Shown here: positions 30,690 to 41,100 of the stretch, piece by piece
Layout: each line of letters opens with the position of its first letter
How positions within the stretch are numbered: position 1 is the first letter of the stretch
Assembly (NCBI RefSeq): GCF_052324685.1
Contig: NW_027506917.1
Span: 434,001 to 498,000, forward strand
Length of the DNA stretch: 64,000 nucleotides
DNA from: Brachyhypopomus gauderio
Lineage: Eukaryota > Chordata > Actinopteri > Gymnotiformes > Hypopomidae
Direction: 5' to 3'
Program-made: the position numbers and the translations under genes
The notes under the pieces: model-generated
What the model was told of the DNA's origin: nothing
Seen by the model: only the letters and a program-made list of their open reading frames with translations
The model's database searches: none

Positions 30690-30925
30690 TTTCCGGTTTG
30701 TTAATGTCGTGTTTTTGTTAATGTTGTGTTTTTGTAATTTGTAATTGGGCTTAGTTAATGTCGCTGTGTTTTTGTACTTTGTAATTGTGCTTAGTTAATG
30801 TTGTGATTTTGTTAATGTCGTTGGGTTTTTGTAATTTGTAATTGTGTTTAGTTAATGTCGTTGTGTTTTTGTTAATGACATTGTGTTTTTGTCATTTGTA
30901 ATTGTGCTTAGTAAGTATCGTTGTG
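30690..30925. repeat. Minisatellite of 17-19 and ~40 bp units
   Basis: Interleaved units built on 'gttaatgtcgttgtgttttt' and 'gtaatttgtaattgtgcttag', about eight in a row and imperfect. No coding role. Confidence 0.8.
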
Positions 30926-31972
30926 GTTGGCACTTCACGGCCACCGTAGTGTACAGACCGGTACACACCGTAAGAAAATGAAGGGAGAATTGAACCCAAA
31001 TGCCGTTAGAAGCCAATAAGGATGAATGCTTATCACTGGGACTGTGTGTATGAAATAAAACACACGCGAACAAACAGAAAGCACAGCATAAAACCACTAT
31101 GCATACACACAGTGGCAAAACGCAACTCAAAAGGATGCGGAAAACTCAACGCGTAAAAATAAAGCACAACCGTAGAATGGAAAACAACATGAAATACTCA
31201 ACATGTGAAAAGGCAAAACTAAACCGTATAGACACGGGAGGAAAATAACAAAGGCAACGAAAAGAACGTGGAAGAAACTCAACGCGTAAAACGAAACCAA
31301 GGACGCCAGGGGAAGTGACCGGCAACAGGCGAACGCCGCAACAAAACAAAACCCTTCCCAAAATAAAAGAGTAACTGACAGGAAGAGATAAGACTGGAGG
31401 AAAACTTGAGATGGGCCAGAAGTGGCGCAGGAGGTAGATACTCGAATAAGTAAAAGTAAAAGGTAGAGAGAGAGAACAAGAGAAAGAGAGTAAGGTGGAG
31501 AGAAACATTCACACGGGAATGCACTAGGACTGACTCAGTGCCTCTTATGGAGGTAGAAGGTGTGGCATCCAAGCCAGCCCTGACACAGCCAGCAAGGCAT
31601 CATTAGGGCAGCTAGTGTGTTTGGCACACCTTTACTGCCTCCGTCTGCTGCCCTCAAAACTGAATCTATGGAATAGGGGGGAAAAATCAATTTAGAACTC
31701 AGAATAAATAGAGGAACAGTACAGATAGAACAATCCTAAATTGCATTTTTGATTAATAAAGTAGTACATATAAGCATATACCACTTAGAGCATTCAATTG
31801 TTATATAGTACACTATGCCTGACCCCAGATTATTCTGGTCCATAAGCAACAACTTGATAAGCTCATCCAATATTACATTGCACCTTGCTTATTACTCAAT
31901 ATCAGTGGCCCAGACTATGTAATTTGGTGGCTGTCCTCTAGTCTCATGCCCAGTTCCATTTACTAACCTGAC
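30926..31972. other. Uncharacterised A-rich stretch
   Basis: No gene recognised. 30930-31500 is purine-rich on the plus strand with repeated 'ctcaacgcgtaaaa' and 'ctcaacatgtgaaaa' phrases, possibly a long terminal region of an unknown element. From 31680 on it is AT-rich flank of the kinase gene. Confidence 0.3.
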
Positions 31973-34121
31973 TTAGTTCTGAAGGCCTTCTGAAAACCAC
32001 TGATGTGCCAGAACATCCTCGAGCACAGGACGTTTTTCAGGGTCCTTTTGCAGACACCATGTTAGCAGATGGCGGCAGTCTGTGTGTGTAGCAACGGGAT
32101 TAGTTGAGAAAGAAAATCAGTTACCATCTGAAACCTCTGATCTGACTGTTCTAATGGCTTATTCAAAGTTTTTAAATGACAGAACTGTACAGAAACCTCC
32201 ATCACTAACAAAAACTAAAAAGACTGAAGAAGTCTTTTTTTATAATTTTAAGACGGTTACAAAATGTTGTATTGCCAATTCTCCATTCTTCATTAGTACA
32301 TTTTATCAATCTGTGGTTGTGTATTACATTACCAGATGAAATAATTACATAAATGATCATTTTGCAATTTAGAATTTCTAGTTATCTTGAAGATGCTTCT
32401 GCCTTTTCACCTCTGGATGGGTTTCCCTTGAAGCAGAGGTGTGCCTCAACAATGTCCTCCTCCTTCTCAAAGGGCACATCTCCACAGATAATGCTGTAGA
32501 GGAGCACACCCAGACTCCAGATGGTGGCTTGACGGCCCTCATACGTCCTGTCAATCAGCCATTCAGGTGGGCGGTATACCTTGGTGCCTAAGACAACGAG
32601 AGAGAATCATCAGTAACAAAATAACAAGTTTATAATAGTCTCTAATTTGATCCCATTTTTTAACTTGAGGTGCACATTTCATTCCTATGGTGAATAACCT
32701 TCAAAGCGCCTGTAGGGTTCGGTCTTAAGCAGATCGCCACAACCAAAGTCGATCAACTTGACGTCAAGGGTGTCGGTGTTGACCAGAAGGTTTTCTTCCT
32801 TGACGTCTCTATGCAGAACTCCACGGTCACGGCAGTGAAGGACAGCCTGAACCACCTGACGCATGATCAATCGTGCCAGTGGCTCAGGTAGTTGGTATTG
32901 GTGCAAGTCCAAGAAATCAAACAGGTCCATGCAGGGGATGGGTCGCTCCAGAATCAAGATGAAGCAGTCGCAATCAAACCATTCTAGCAGCTCCACAATA
33001 TGCTGACAACGAGGTGGCTTGCACACCATCTCCATTAAAGCCACCTCTAGGGGGAGACTGCGAGTTTCGCCGGGCAAAAATTAGGGAACACATGGTTAGT
33101 ATGGGTTTGAAGTTTTATAGTGGAATTATGGTTAGCAGGTTAACATGAAAGGGATCTGGATTGGTACCAATCATTAGATGAAACCTGAATCTAAAAAGTG
33201 AACTGTTTTCCATTCGTGTTGGGAGGAGTCACTGAATGGAATATTAACAGCTTTGCGTTTATAGTCCCTTTGCAGTTTTACCCATCTAAAAAGTTCCAGA
33301 CATTGTTCCAATATTACATAAGTAAAGATATTGAACTTACAACAGTGATGAACCGTTCTGTGTGATGCTTCGGCACAAATTTAATGGCGATCTGGTCACA
33401 TAAAAAACACAGCAAGTGAAGTTGTTTACACAAAACAGTCAGTACATTTAACATATATCTAAGGGCTTGCAGATGGTAGCCACAGCTTCTCATGTAACTC
33501 ATAAATCTGGAGTCTGATAAATACTCATCCACAGATTGTCAAGCTTATCTCATTGTATAATCAGGATCTTTGTGTTCAAAAAGTGGAAAAAGGTCAAGGC
33601 ACATTAGATTTGACCACTTGATTGCCATGTGAATAAGAAAGGCTCTCTAGGGAAAACTCATAGCTCCTTTCAAAGTTCTAATCACAATCTAAAACAGAAA
33701 TTAAGTCCCACAATCATTCTTGTATTGTGTGCTTATGCTCACCTGTTTTCCATCAGCCTTGCGGACTCCTGCATACACTGAGCCATATCCTCCTGTGCCC
33801 AGGAGATCCCCCACAGTGTAGCGTGAATTGAAGCTCACTACATGAAACAAAAACAAGTTACATCATTGTATAACATAAGATTCAGTCAAAAATAAATTCA
33901 GCAGGTGTAAAATGCTGGTAGTGTTGAGGGTGTTACTCTAGACAGACCTTTGCACTCCTCCTCTCTCTTCTCTCTCTTCTTCTTCTTTGCCCGCGTCTCC
34001 ATGGGGTGGGGTGTCAAGTCTTGAGGAGCATCCCCTTTCCTCTTCCTACTCCGCCTCAGAGGTTCCTCTTCTCGCCCTCGCTTTGCAGACAACTTGCAGC
34101 TTCTGCTCACCTTGCGCTCAG
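31973..34121 (-). CDS. PIM-like serine/threonine kinase (partial, six exons)
   Basis: Exons on the minus strand: 34121-33948, 33837-33743, 33391-33341, 33074-32699, 32587-32411 and 32079-31973. Phases agree throughout. Exon 1 encodes a basic linker (RRSRKRKGDAPQ, then KKKKREKREEE). Exon 2 has the glycine loop GTGGYGSVYAG, exon 3 the ATP lysine (IAIKFV). Exon 4 has the hinge (LILERPIPCMDLFDFL), HRDVKEEN catalytic loop and DFG. Exon 5 has VYRPPEW and WSLGVLLYSIICGDVPFE, typical of PIM. Exon 6 has CLQKDPEKRPVLEDVLAHQWF and TAA at 31975-31973. The start codon exon is not found. The acceptor before exon 4 reads TG instead of AG; all others are GT-AG. PIM-like genes are highly expanded in fishes. 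The broken acceptor may make this a young pseudogene. Confidence 0.85.
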
Positions 34122-35039
34122 CTAAAATGAAGAGAACACAATGTTTATGTAAGCTTTAAGTAACATTAGAATTATTTTAACATTAGCCAATGGTTGACAC
34201 AGCTGAATTATACAAGTAAAAAAAAAAAAACATATTCCACATTTCAAACAGAATATAATCAAATACAAATAAATTTAATTGAAATAGAAATGCTAGTTGA
34301 AATATTAATCACTGCTGTTTCCCCATGTTTTTCTGCATCCTCTCTTTCTCATCCTCAATCATTTCTAAATCATTTCTTTGAAGAAAATGTAACTCGTGTG
34401 CTTGAAGAAAATGTATATGTACTATATGCACTGTAAATACAATTTCATCTTTCTTTTAGTTATTTTAGTTGTAATTTTAGAGACCATTTTGTGTTAATGC
34501 ATCATTTATATTGGGGGTCTTTTATTTTGACATTTGGGGGGTTTGTGTTTTGTGGAGTGGCGAGATTACAGCTCGCGTTGTGTTCGGTGGATTGCTCCTA
34601 CTTGCGAGGTGGATTAAAAAAAGTTAATAGTCCCATCCGTTGGCTCTAGTGTGGAATTTTGTTGAATAAGGCCTTTGTTCGGAAGCTAGAGTTTATTTTA
34701 AACTCCCACGCCTTTCATTACTAACACACCCGATAATTATATCTGAGAATTATATATATGAGCAAATATAGTGTGTGTATCGTTATTTGTAGTAGTAATT
34801 CCGATCGCAAGATACATGCAAGGTAGGATGTGTTAGATCAGTGGAAGTGGAAATTACCCAACACAATTTAGTTTGTATAGGCCATACACAGGCAAACTAC
34901 GGCCCCTTAGGCTTTTTAATCCAACCTGCCAAACCTGTCTAAATGATAGTAAGAACGTCATTAATTTCCCCTTTTCACCCTTTCATCTGCAATACCATCG
35001 TCTCCCCAATAGATGGCGCATTAATCCAGACACATTGAC
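34122..35039. other. No gene recognised upstream of the kinase exons
   Basis: AT-rich DNA. The missing first exon(s) of the kinase should lie here or further right, but no convincing ATG exon with a donor was found. 34500-34830 has the GC-rich then AT-rich look of an old LTR or transposon end; not assignable. Confidence 0.3.
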
Positions 35040-35215
35040 CTCCGTTGGAGTGTAACTTTCCTGCTGCCGTTTTGCCCTTCGGTAAAAATGAGAGGAGCAA
35101 AGAAAAGAAAAGAAAAGTGGACACGGAGTGCCGAGTGTCTAAAAAAGAGTGGAAAACAAAATATTTTTTCACGGAGGTCCGGCACAATCAACTGACTGCA
35201 ATAAAACATTCAAGT
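35040..35215 (+). repeat. hAT transposase N-terminal fragment
   Basis: Reads KKRKVDTECRVSKKEWKTKYFFTEV, minus a few residues of context: the start of a GTF2IRD2/ZBED-like hAT transposase. It matches in reverse the decayed copy at about 50690-50780. Flanking pieces are absent. Confidence 0.6.
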
Positions 35216-37628
35216 CTAGTCTTGCTTGTAAGCTCACATTGTCCTTGCCCACAGAAGTGGGTACAAAGCACAAACTCCTTATATCACACAGACTGCTGCT
35301 GCATTGTTTAAAACTGGCCAGGTGATACCCAATACTTAAATAAGCCATGTTACATAGATTACAAAGATTAATAGATATATGCTTTGGCAGCAGTCCAGAT
35401 GAGGTATCAGAAGCCAGCAAAGCAGCATGACAATGTTTTGTTTAGATTGTTTGGGGGTGTACTAAAATAGTGAAAAATGACATCTGTAATCCATATTATC
35501 AGTATTACCCGTATTATCAGTATTATACTATGCTGGTATAACAATGATTCGAAGCATTATCACCTTAGACTAAACACACCCACCTAGCAGATAACGAGTG
35601 TCACAGTACACCCACACTGTATGTGGGTCGTCAAGGTGCCCACTCTAAAGTGCTCTACTCTACACCAAACATATCACAGCAAAGTAATGAATGGAAAATG
35701 AAATACATTCAAATTCATTTGTCTTCCTCTGGTCCATCTGGTTCGTTCATTTGTCTTCCCCTGTTTCTAATAAATACTGTCCACATGTTTCATAATACAA
35801 ATATGTAGTCATGGTCACTTGGCAGTCATGGCTGAGTTGTTGTTATTCACATTTCCTTATAATACAGCTGACTGTCGAATGTTTAGGAGCAAGGAAATTT
35901 CATGACTGGATTTGTTGCACAGGTGGCATATTGTCACAGTTCCACGCTGGAAAGCACTGAGCTCCTGAGAGCGACCCATTCACAAATGTTTGTAAAAACA
36001 GTACGCGTGCCTAGTAAAAATATCTTATCAATGTCTATATGAAAGAAGAGGATCTGCCTCAGAACCTCGCCTTGAACATGGGGTTGAGCAAGGTGTCTCT
36101 GCCTCTCCATGTCAGGGCCTAAATGCAAAACACCAACCCAGGGCACAGAGGATGCATGAGCGTGTACTGTTAAGATCATCAGGTCTATAAGAAGGGCTAC
36201 AGTGCCATGTGAATTCATTACAATGTTGAAGACTATGTGATGTCTCATTTTCTGATAAAACTGATGTTTTACTGGTCAGGTCATGTGCAGAAAGCTGATG
36301 GTTCTGCACCTCTGCCAGACCTTACAAACAAATAAATGTTTTTTTTTCTACTTTATCATGCATGGTTGTTTGGTTTGTTGAATATGCATGTAATCTTCAG
36401 TGTTGCACAGTACCAGTGTGGAGTGGACCTGTGGGCTGGTGGATGTCCCATATAGATGGTCCTTCTACAGGCATGCTAACATGGCTGACATTTAAGGGTC
36501 CGGCCGTACTTCCGCCGTGGATCACTGGCTCTTGGGGGTTGTAGGACACACCTGAAAATCCCACAGCAGGTAAAGTGAACCCCAGCACGCCTCACAGTGA
36601 GGCTCAAATGCCTTGTAAGTGTTTCCCAATGAACAAGTAATTATAAGAAGGGCTATGGTGCCATGTGATGTCATTAGAATGTGGGGAGAATGCTTAAGAA
36701 TTTGTGATGTTAGAAATCTGTTTCTTTTTAAAAATGTTTATTTTTATTTGCTTTATTCATGGCCACATGGACAATGTTAACACATATATGTAACATGGTG
36801 GGATTTATGAAAATTGTGCTGAGTCAAAGAAATCAAAGAAATAACCCATGCTCCATTAATTATATTATCCTGTACACATGAAATAAAGAGCTTGACAGTC
36901 ATCAATAGAATAAATATACATGTTATTTTTCTGAACCTTAGAAACCTACTACATAAATGTGTATATTTAATTTTTTATTATTATGAATAAGCCTATGGAA
37001 ATCCATACTCATAAGAACTAAATATACTGTCTTACATAGAAGTATAAAATTATGTACAGTATATGAAAATGTATTTTTCTCACCATGAGTGGTACAACCT
37101 GGTGTGTCTATGAAGTTGTTTTGTTCCTGCCCAGGCCTTGGCTGGTCAATTCTGCAGGGGTAAAAACTCATTCTCAAGGTGAAAAATAGAAAGGATAGAA
37201 AGATAGAAAGATCTACAAAAAATAGAAAGTAAATCAGATCTTATTTGTAAGATTTGTAAGGGTTGTAAGTCACAGAGCAAAATCTCATACAACCAATTCT
37301 GAGCTTTTCAGCATCAAAATTGAAATCAAAACATTCCACCTTCCCAACCAAACATTCTAAACCAAACATTCCAAAGTTGAGTAGCACATGTAATATCACA
37401 ACTTCCAATTTTTTAACCAAAACACCAAATCAGCCAGGCTGCTACAATAACCTGATGCAGCCTGGCTTGTATACACCTTTCATACACCTTTTCCCTGGTC
37501 AAAGTCAGGCACTTTCAATGTCTATTTTCTTTCAATTTCTATTTTCAATATTTTCCAGTACCTTACAGCTTAGGTGTAATTACAAATCAGTGATTCTTGA
37601 GACAAGGGACAAAACGGGGTTACAAATA
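35216..37628. other. No gene recognised; one diverged direct repeat
   Basis: AT-rich. 36186-36243 and 36643-36710 share 'tataagaagggct' and 'tgccatgtga' phrases as a diverged direct repeat. 36397-36588 is open on the minus strand (63 codons, with a plausible AG acceptor in 'gattttcag' at about 36554), but it has no recognisable domain and could be chance. Confidence 0.3.
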
Positions 37629-37630
37629 TA

Positions 37631-39203
37631 CACTGCTCAAAAAAATAAAGGGAACCCTTAAACAACACAATATAATTCCAAGTCAACCACACTTCTGTGA
37701 AACCAACCTGTTCAGTTAGGAAGCAACACTGATTGTGAATCAATTTAACCTGCTGTTGTGCAAATGGAATAGACAACAGGTAGAAATGAGAGGCAATTAG
37801 CAAGACCCCCCCATAAAGGAGTGGTTCTGCAGGTGGGGACCACAGACCACTTCTCAGTACCTATGCTTTCTGGCTGATGTTTTGGTCACTTTTGAATGTT
37901 GGTGGTCCTTTCACACTCGTGGTAGCATGAGACGGACTCTACAACCCACACGAGTGGCTCAGGTAGTGCAGCTCATCCAGGATGGCACATCAATGCGAGC
38001 TGTGGCAAGAAGGTTTGCTATGTCTGTCAGCGTAGTGTCCAGAGGCTGGAGGCGCTACCAGGAGACAGGCCAGTACACCAGGAGACGTGGAGGAGGCCGT
38101 AGGAGGGCAACAACCCAGCAGCAGGACCACTACCTCCGCCTTTGTGCAAGCAGGAACAGGAGGAACACTGCCAGAGCCCTGCAAAATGACCTCCAGCAGG
38201 CCACAAATGTGCATGTGTCTGCACAAGCGGTTAGAAACCGACTCCATGAGGATGGTATGAGAGACCGACGTCCACAAATGGGGGGTTGTGCTCACAGCCC
38301 AACACCGTGCAGCACGCTTGGCATTTGCCAGAGAACACCAGGATTGGCAAATTCGCCACTGGCACCTTGTGCTCTTCACAGATGAAAACAGGTTCACACT
38401 GAGCACGTGACAGACATAACAGAGTCTGGAGACGCCGTGGAGAGCGATATGCTGCCTGCAACATCCTTCAGCATGACCGGTTTGGCAGTGGGTCAGTAAT
38501 GGTGTGGGGTGGCATTTCATTGGAGGGCCACACAGCCCTCCATGTGCTCACCAGAGGTAGCCTGACTGCCATTAGGTACCGAGATGAGATCCTCAGACCC
38601 CTTGTGAGACCATATGCTGGTGCGGTTGGCCCTGGGTTCCTCCTAATGCAGGACAATGTTAGACCTCATGTGGCTGGAGTGTGTCAGCAGTTCCTGCAAT
38701 GTGAAGGCATTGAAGCTATGGACTGGCCCGCCCGTTCCCCAGACCTGATTGAGCACATCTGGGACATCATGTCTCACTCCATCCACCAACGTCACGTTGC
38801 ACCACAGACTGTCCAGGAGTTGGCGGATGCTTTAGTCCAGGTCTGGGAGGTGATCCCTCAGGAGACCATCCGCCACTTCATCAGGAGCATGCCCAGGCGT
38901 TGTAGGGAGGTCATACAGGCATGTGGAGGCCACACACAATACTGAGCCTCATTTTGACTTGTTTTAAGGACATTACATCAAAGTTGGATCAGCCTGTAGT
39001 GTGTTTTTCCACTTTAATTTTGTGTGTGGCTCCAAATGACGGCCTCCATTGGTTAATAAATGTGATTTCCATTGATGATTTTTGTGTGATTTTGTTGTCA
39101 GCACATTCAACTTTGTACAGAACAAAGTATTCAATGAGAATATTTCATTCATTCAGATCTAGGATGTGTTATTTGAGTGTTCCCTTTATTTTTTTGAGCA
39201 GTG
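37631..39203 (+). mobile_element. Tc1-like element with complete terminal repeats, transposase decayed
   Basis: Bounded by TA at 37629-37630 and 39204-39205. Ends CACTGCTCAAAAAAATAAAG and CTTTATTTTTTTGAGCAGTG are inverted repeats (about 25 bp). Transposase pieces: 37882-38270 ([21 protein letters not shown], paired-type N-terminus), a first-Asp region out of frame at about 38370-38410 (LFTDEN then a stop), and 38499-38945 (MVWGGISLEG, LLMQDNVRPH, ARSPDLIEHIWD). Frameshifts near 38285 and 38400 inactivate it, and the 'NP' normally preceding the catalytic Glu is deleted (PDLIEH). Confidence 0.88.
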
Positions 39204-41100
39204 TATAATAAGTATGAACTCCTAATAATTATATTATTTCTTTAAGTGATAGAATATTTAAAAGGTAATCACAGTAAATAGTATATGTCTTTTATATCCA
39301 GCAGTTTCAAAAACTGAGGAAATAAGGGATGAGGATACATAGAGAAGGGAAAGTGAGATTGAACAAAGAGAGAACATGGCTAGTGAGGAGAGACAGGGAG
39401 AGCTAATACAACCCAGTGAGCCAGCAGCCAGTCAGCATAACCATCAGCCAGAAGCCAGCCAATCAGAGCTATTGAAAAAATTTAAGAGACAAGAAAGAAT
39501 CATGAGGAAAACAAAGGCAGCACTACAAAAAATAAGGAAGGAAAATGCCACTCTCAAGAGACACAGAAAGTTAGGGACACAAAACTTAAGAAAACGTTTT
39601 CAAAAGATCAAATGAAAGCATTAGGCAGACTAACCACAAAAGGGATGAAATTGAGCAATGAGACAATTAAGAAGGCGTTGAAAATTGGCTTTACTGCTGG
39701 TGGGACAGGTTACAAGACCCTGCAGGAACTGCAAATTCCCCTGCCAGGAATAAGAACCCTACAGAGAAGGATACAATGCGTTAGATTTGAGCCTGGTGTG
39801 CTGACAGAGGTGTTTGATTTCCTTAAACTGAAGGTAGATGGGTTGACAGAGATTGAACGGGAATGTGTGTTGACCTTGGATGAAATGGCAATCACACCAA
39901 GTGTGGAGTTGCATATGCTTACCGGCAAACTCTACGGTGATGTGACTTTGCCAGGTCACACAGGAGTAGCAACACATGCTTGTGTCTTTATGCTGGCTGG
40001 AAGCACAAACACGGTGGAAGCAAGTAGTGGCATATCATTTCACTGGCAATACTACCAACAGAGCACAGTACAGGCCAATAATTATTGAATTAATACAAAG
40101 GGCAGCATCCATAGGGCTACATGTGTTCAACGTCACCACTGACATGGGTAGCCCTAAGCAGGCCATGTGGAGATCCTTTGGGGTCAACCTCAATAAAACA
40201 TCTGGGCCACATCCATCAACACCAGACAGACAACTTTATTTCATGCCTGATGTCCAGAGCCGGCCCTGACCAATGTGGTGCCCTAGGCGAGATTTTGGTT
40301 GGTGCCCCCTGCATCATCAATCATTGTGTTGATTGTGTCACTATTAAAGAAACAAATAAAAAGCAAATGACTTAAATATTACCATATAACAAGCAATAAA
40401 TATAAAGGTGTTGCACAAAAAATATTTTAAAACTATTTTACATAACGTAGTGCAGAGAACAACTTTTAAATATTAATAATAAATTTAAAATAAAAAAAAA
40501 AAAACTACTACCTGTTTTTCTGCCTTTTTGAGGTCTTTACAGGGAGATGTCACTCATTCTGTGGTGTACAGAGAAACAGTAACGAGGTGCGCAGAGCACG
40601 CGGGGGAGGGCGGGTTGGCGCGCGGGTGATAGGTGTCGTGTGTGGTTATTATAAGAATTATTAATTTGACTAATATTATTAAACAATGAAATTATGATTA
40701 TGTGGACTTTGCTTATTATTGCATCTTATTGAACTTAAAAGAGTTCAAGGCAGGTGCTCTTTGTCATCCTTCCCAAGACGCATATGATTTCATTCACCAA
40801 ATTGAGGAACTATTTAGGACCAAGACTGGTTCCTGCCTCATGGAACTCCCTGATGCAGTGAGGGTCTTGGAGAAACAAGCTCAGGCACTTTACAGTAAGC
40901 TTCCAGCTTGCTGTGAAGTACAAGACAAAATCATGAAAAGATTCATACGGCTAAGGTTGAGAATTGAGGCGGCAACAATACCAAATGACAGAAAGAAGAA
41001 ACAGTTAAAAGATGGTCATTTTGGAAGCAAGAGCCAATCCAGAAAGTTGAAAAACAACTCCAGGTGCCAAGCTTCAAAATCCGGCAACCCCTAAACAGCT
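39204..41100 (+). pseudogene. P-element (THAP9-like) transposase remnant, copy 1
   Basis: Transposase body of a vertebrate P element. Exon begins 39305 after a CAG acceptor. 39376-39615 is a coiled-coil-like region (ELLKKFKRQERIMRKTKAAL). 39612-40088 reads GIRTLQRRIQCVRFEPGVLTEVF, then CVLTLDEMAI with the first catalytic Asp. After a frameshift near 39990 comes YRPIIIELIQRAA and FNVTTDMGSPKQAMW with the second Asp. An unrelated repeat fills about 40255-40690. The C-terminal part follows at 40702-41094 (SQDAYDFIHQIEELFRTKTG, KRFIRLRLRIEA). The THAP exons are absent: the copy begins exactly at the Tc1 right end. Confidence 0.78.
40255..40690. repeat. Interspersed repeat inserted in P element copy 1
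   Basis: Starts 'ccagagccggccctgacc' and 'gtgccctaggcgagattttggt', a common fish repeat head, and separates two transposase segments. It ends in AT-rich DNA. Non-coding. Confidence 0.55.

Noticed and set aside
31146-31572. Minus-strand frames of 97-120 codons rich in Ser/Phe/Leu
   Set aside because: They follow from purine-rich plus-strand DNA; no start context, splice signals or domain character.
37990-38520. Minus-strand 176-codon frame over the second Tc1
   Set aside because: Antisense to the decayed transposase, which accounts for the coding-like composition.
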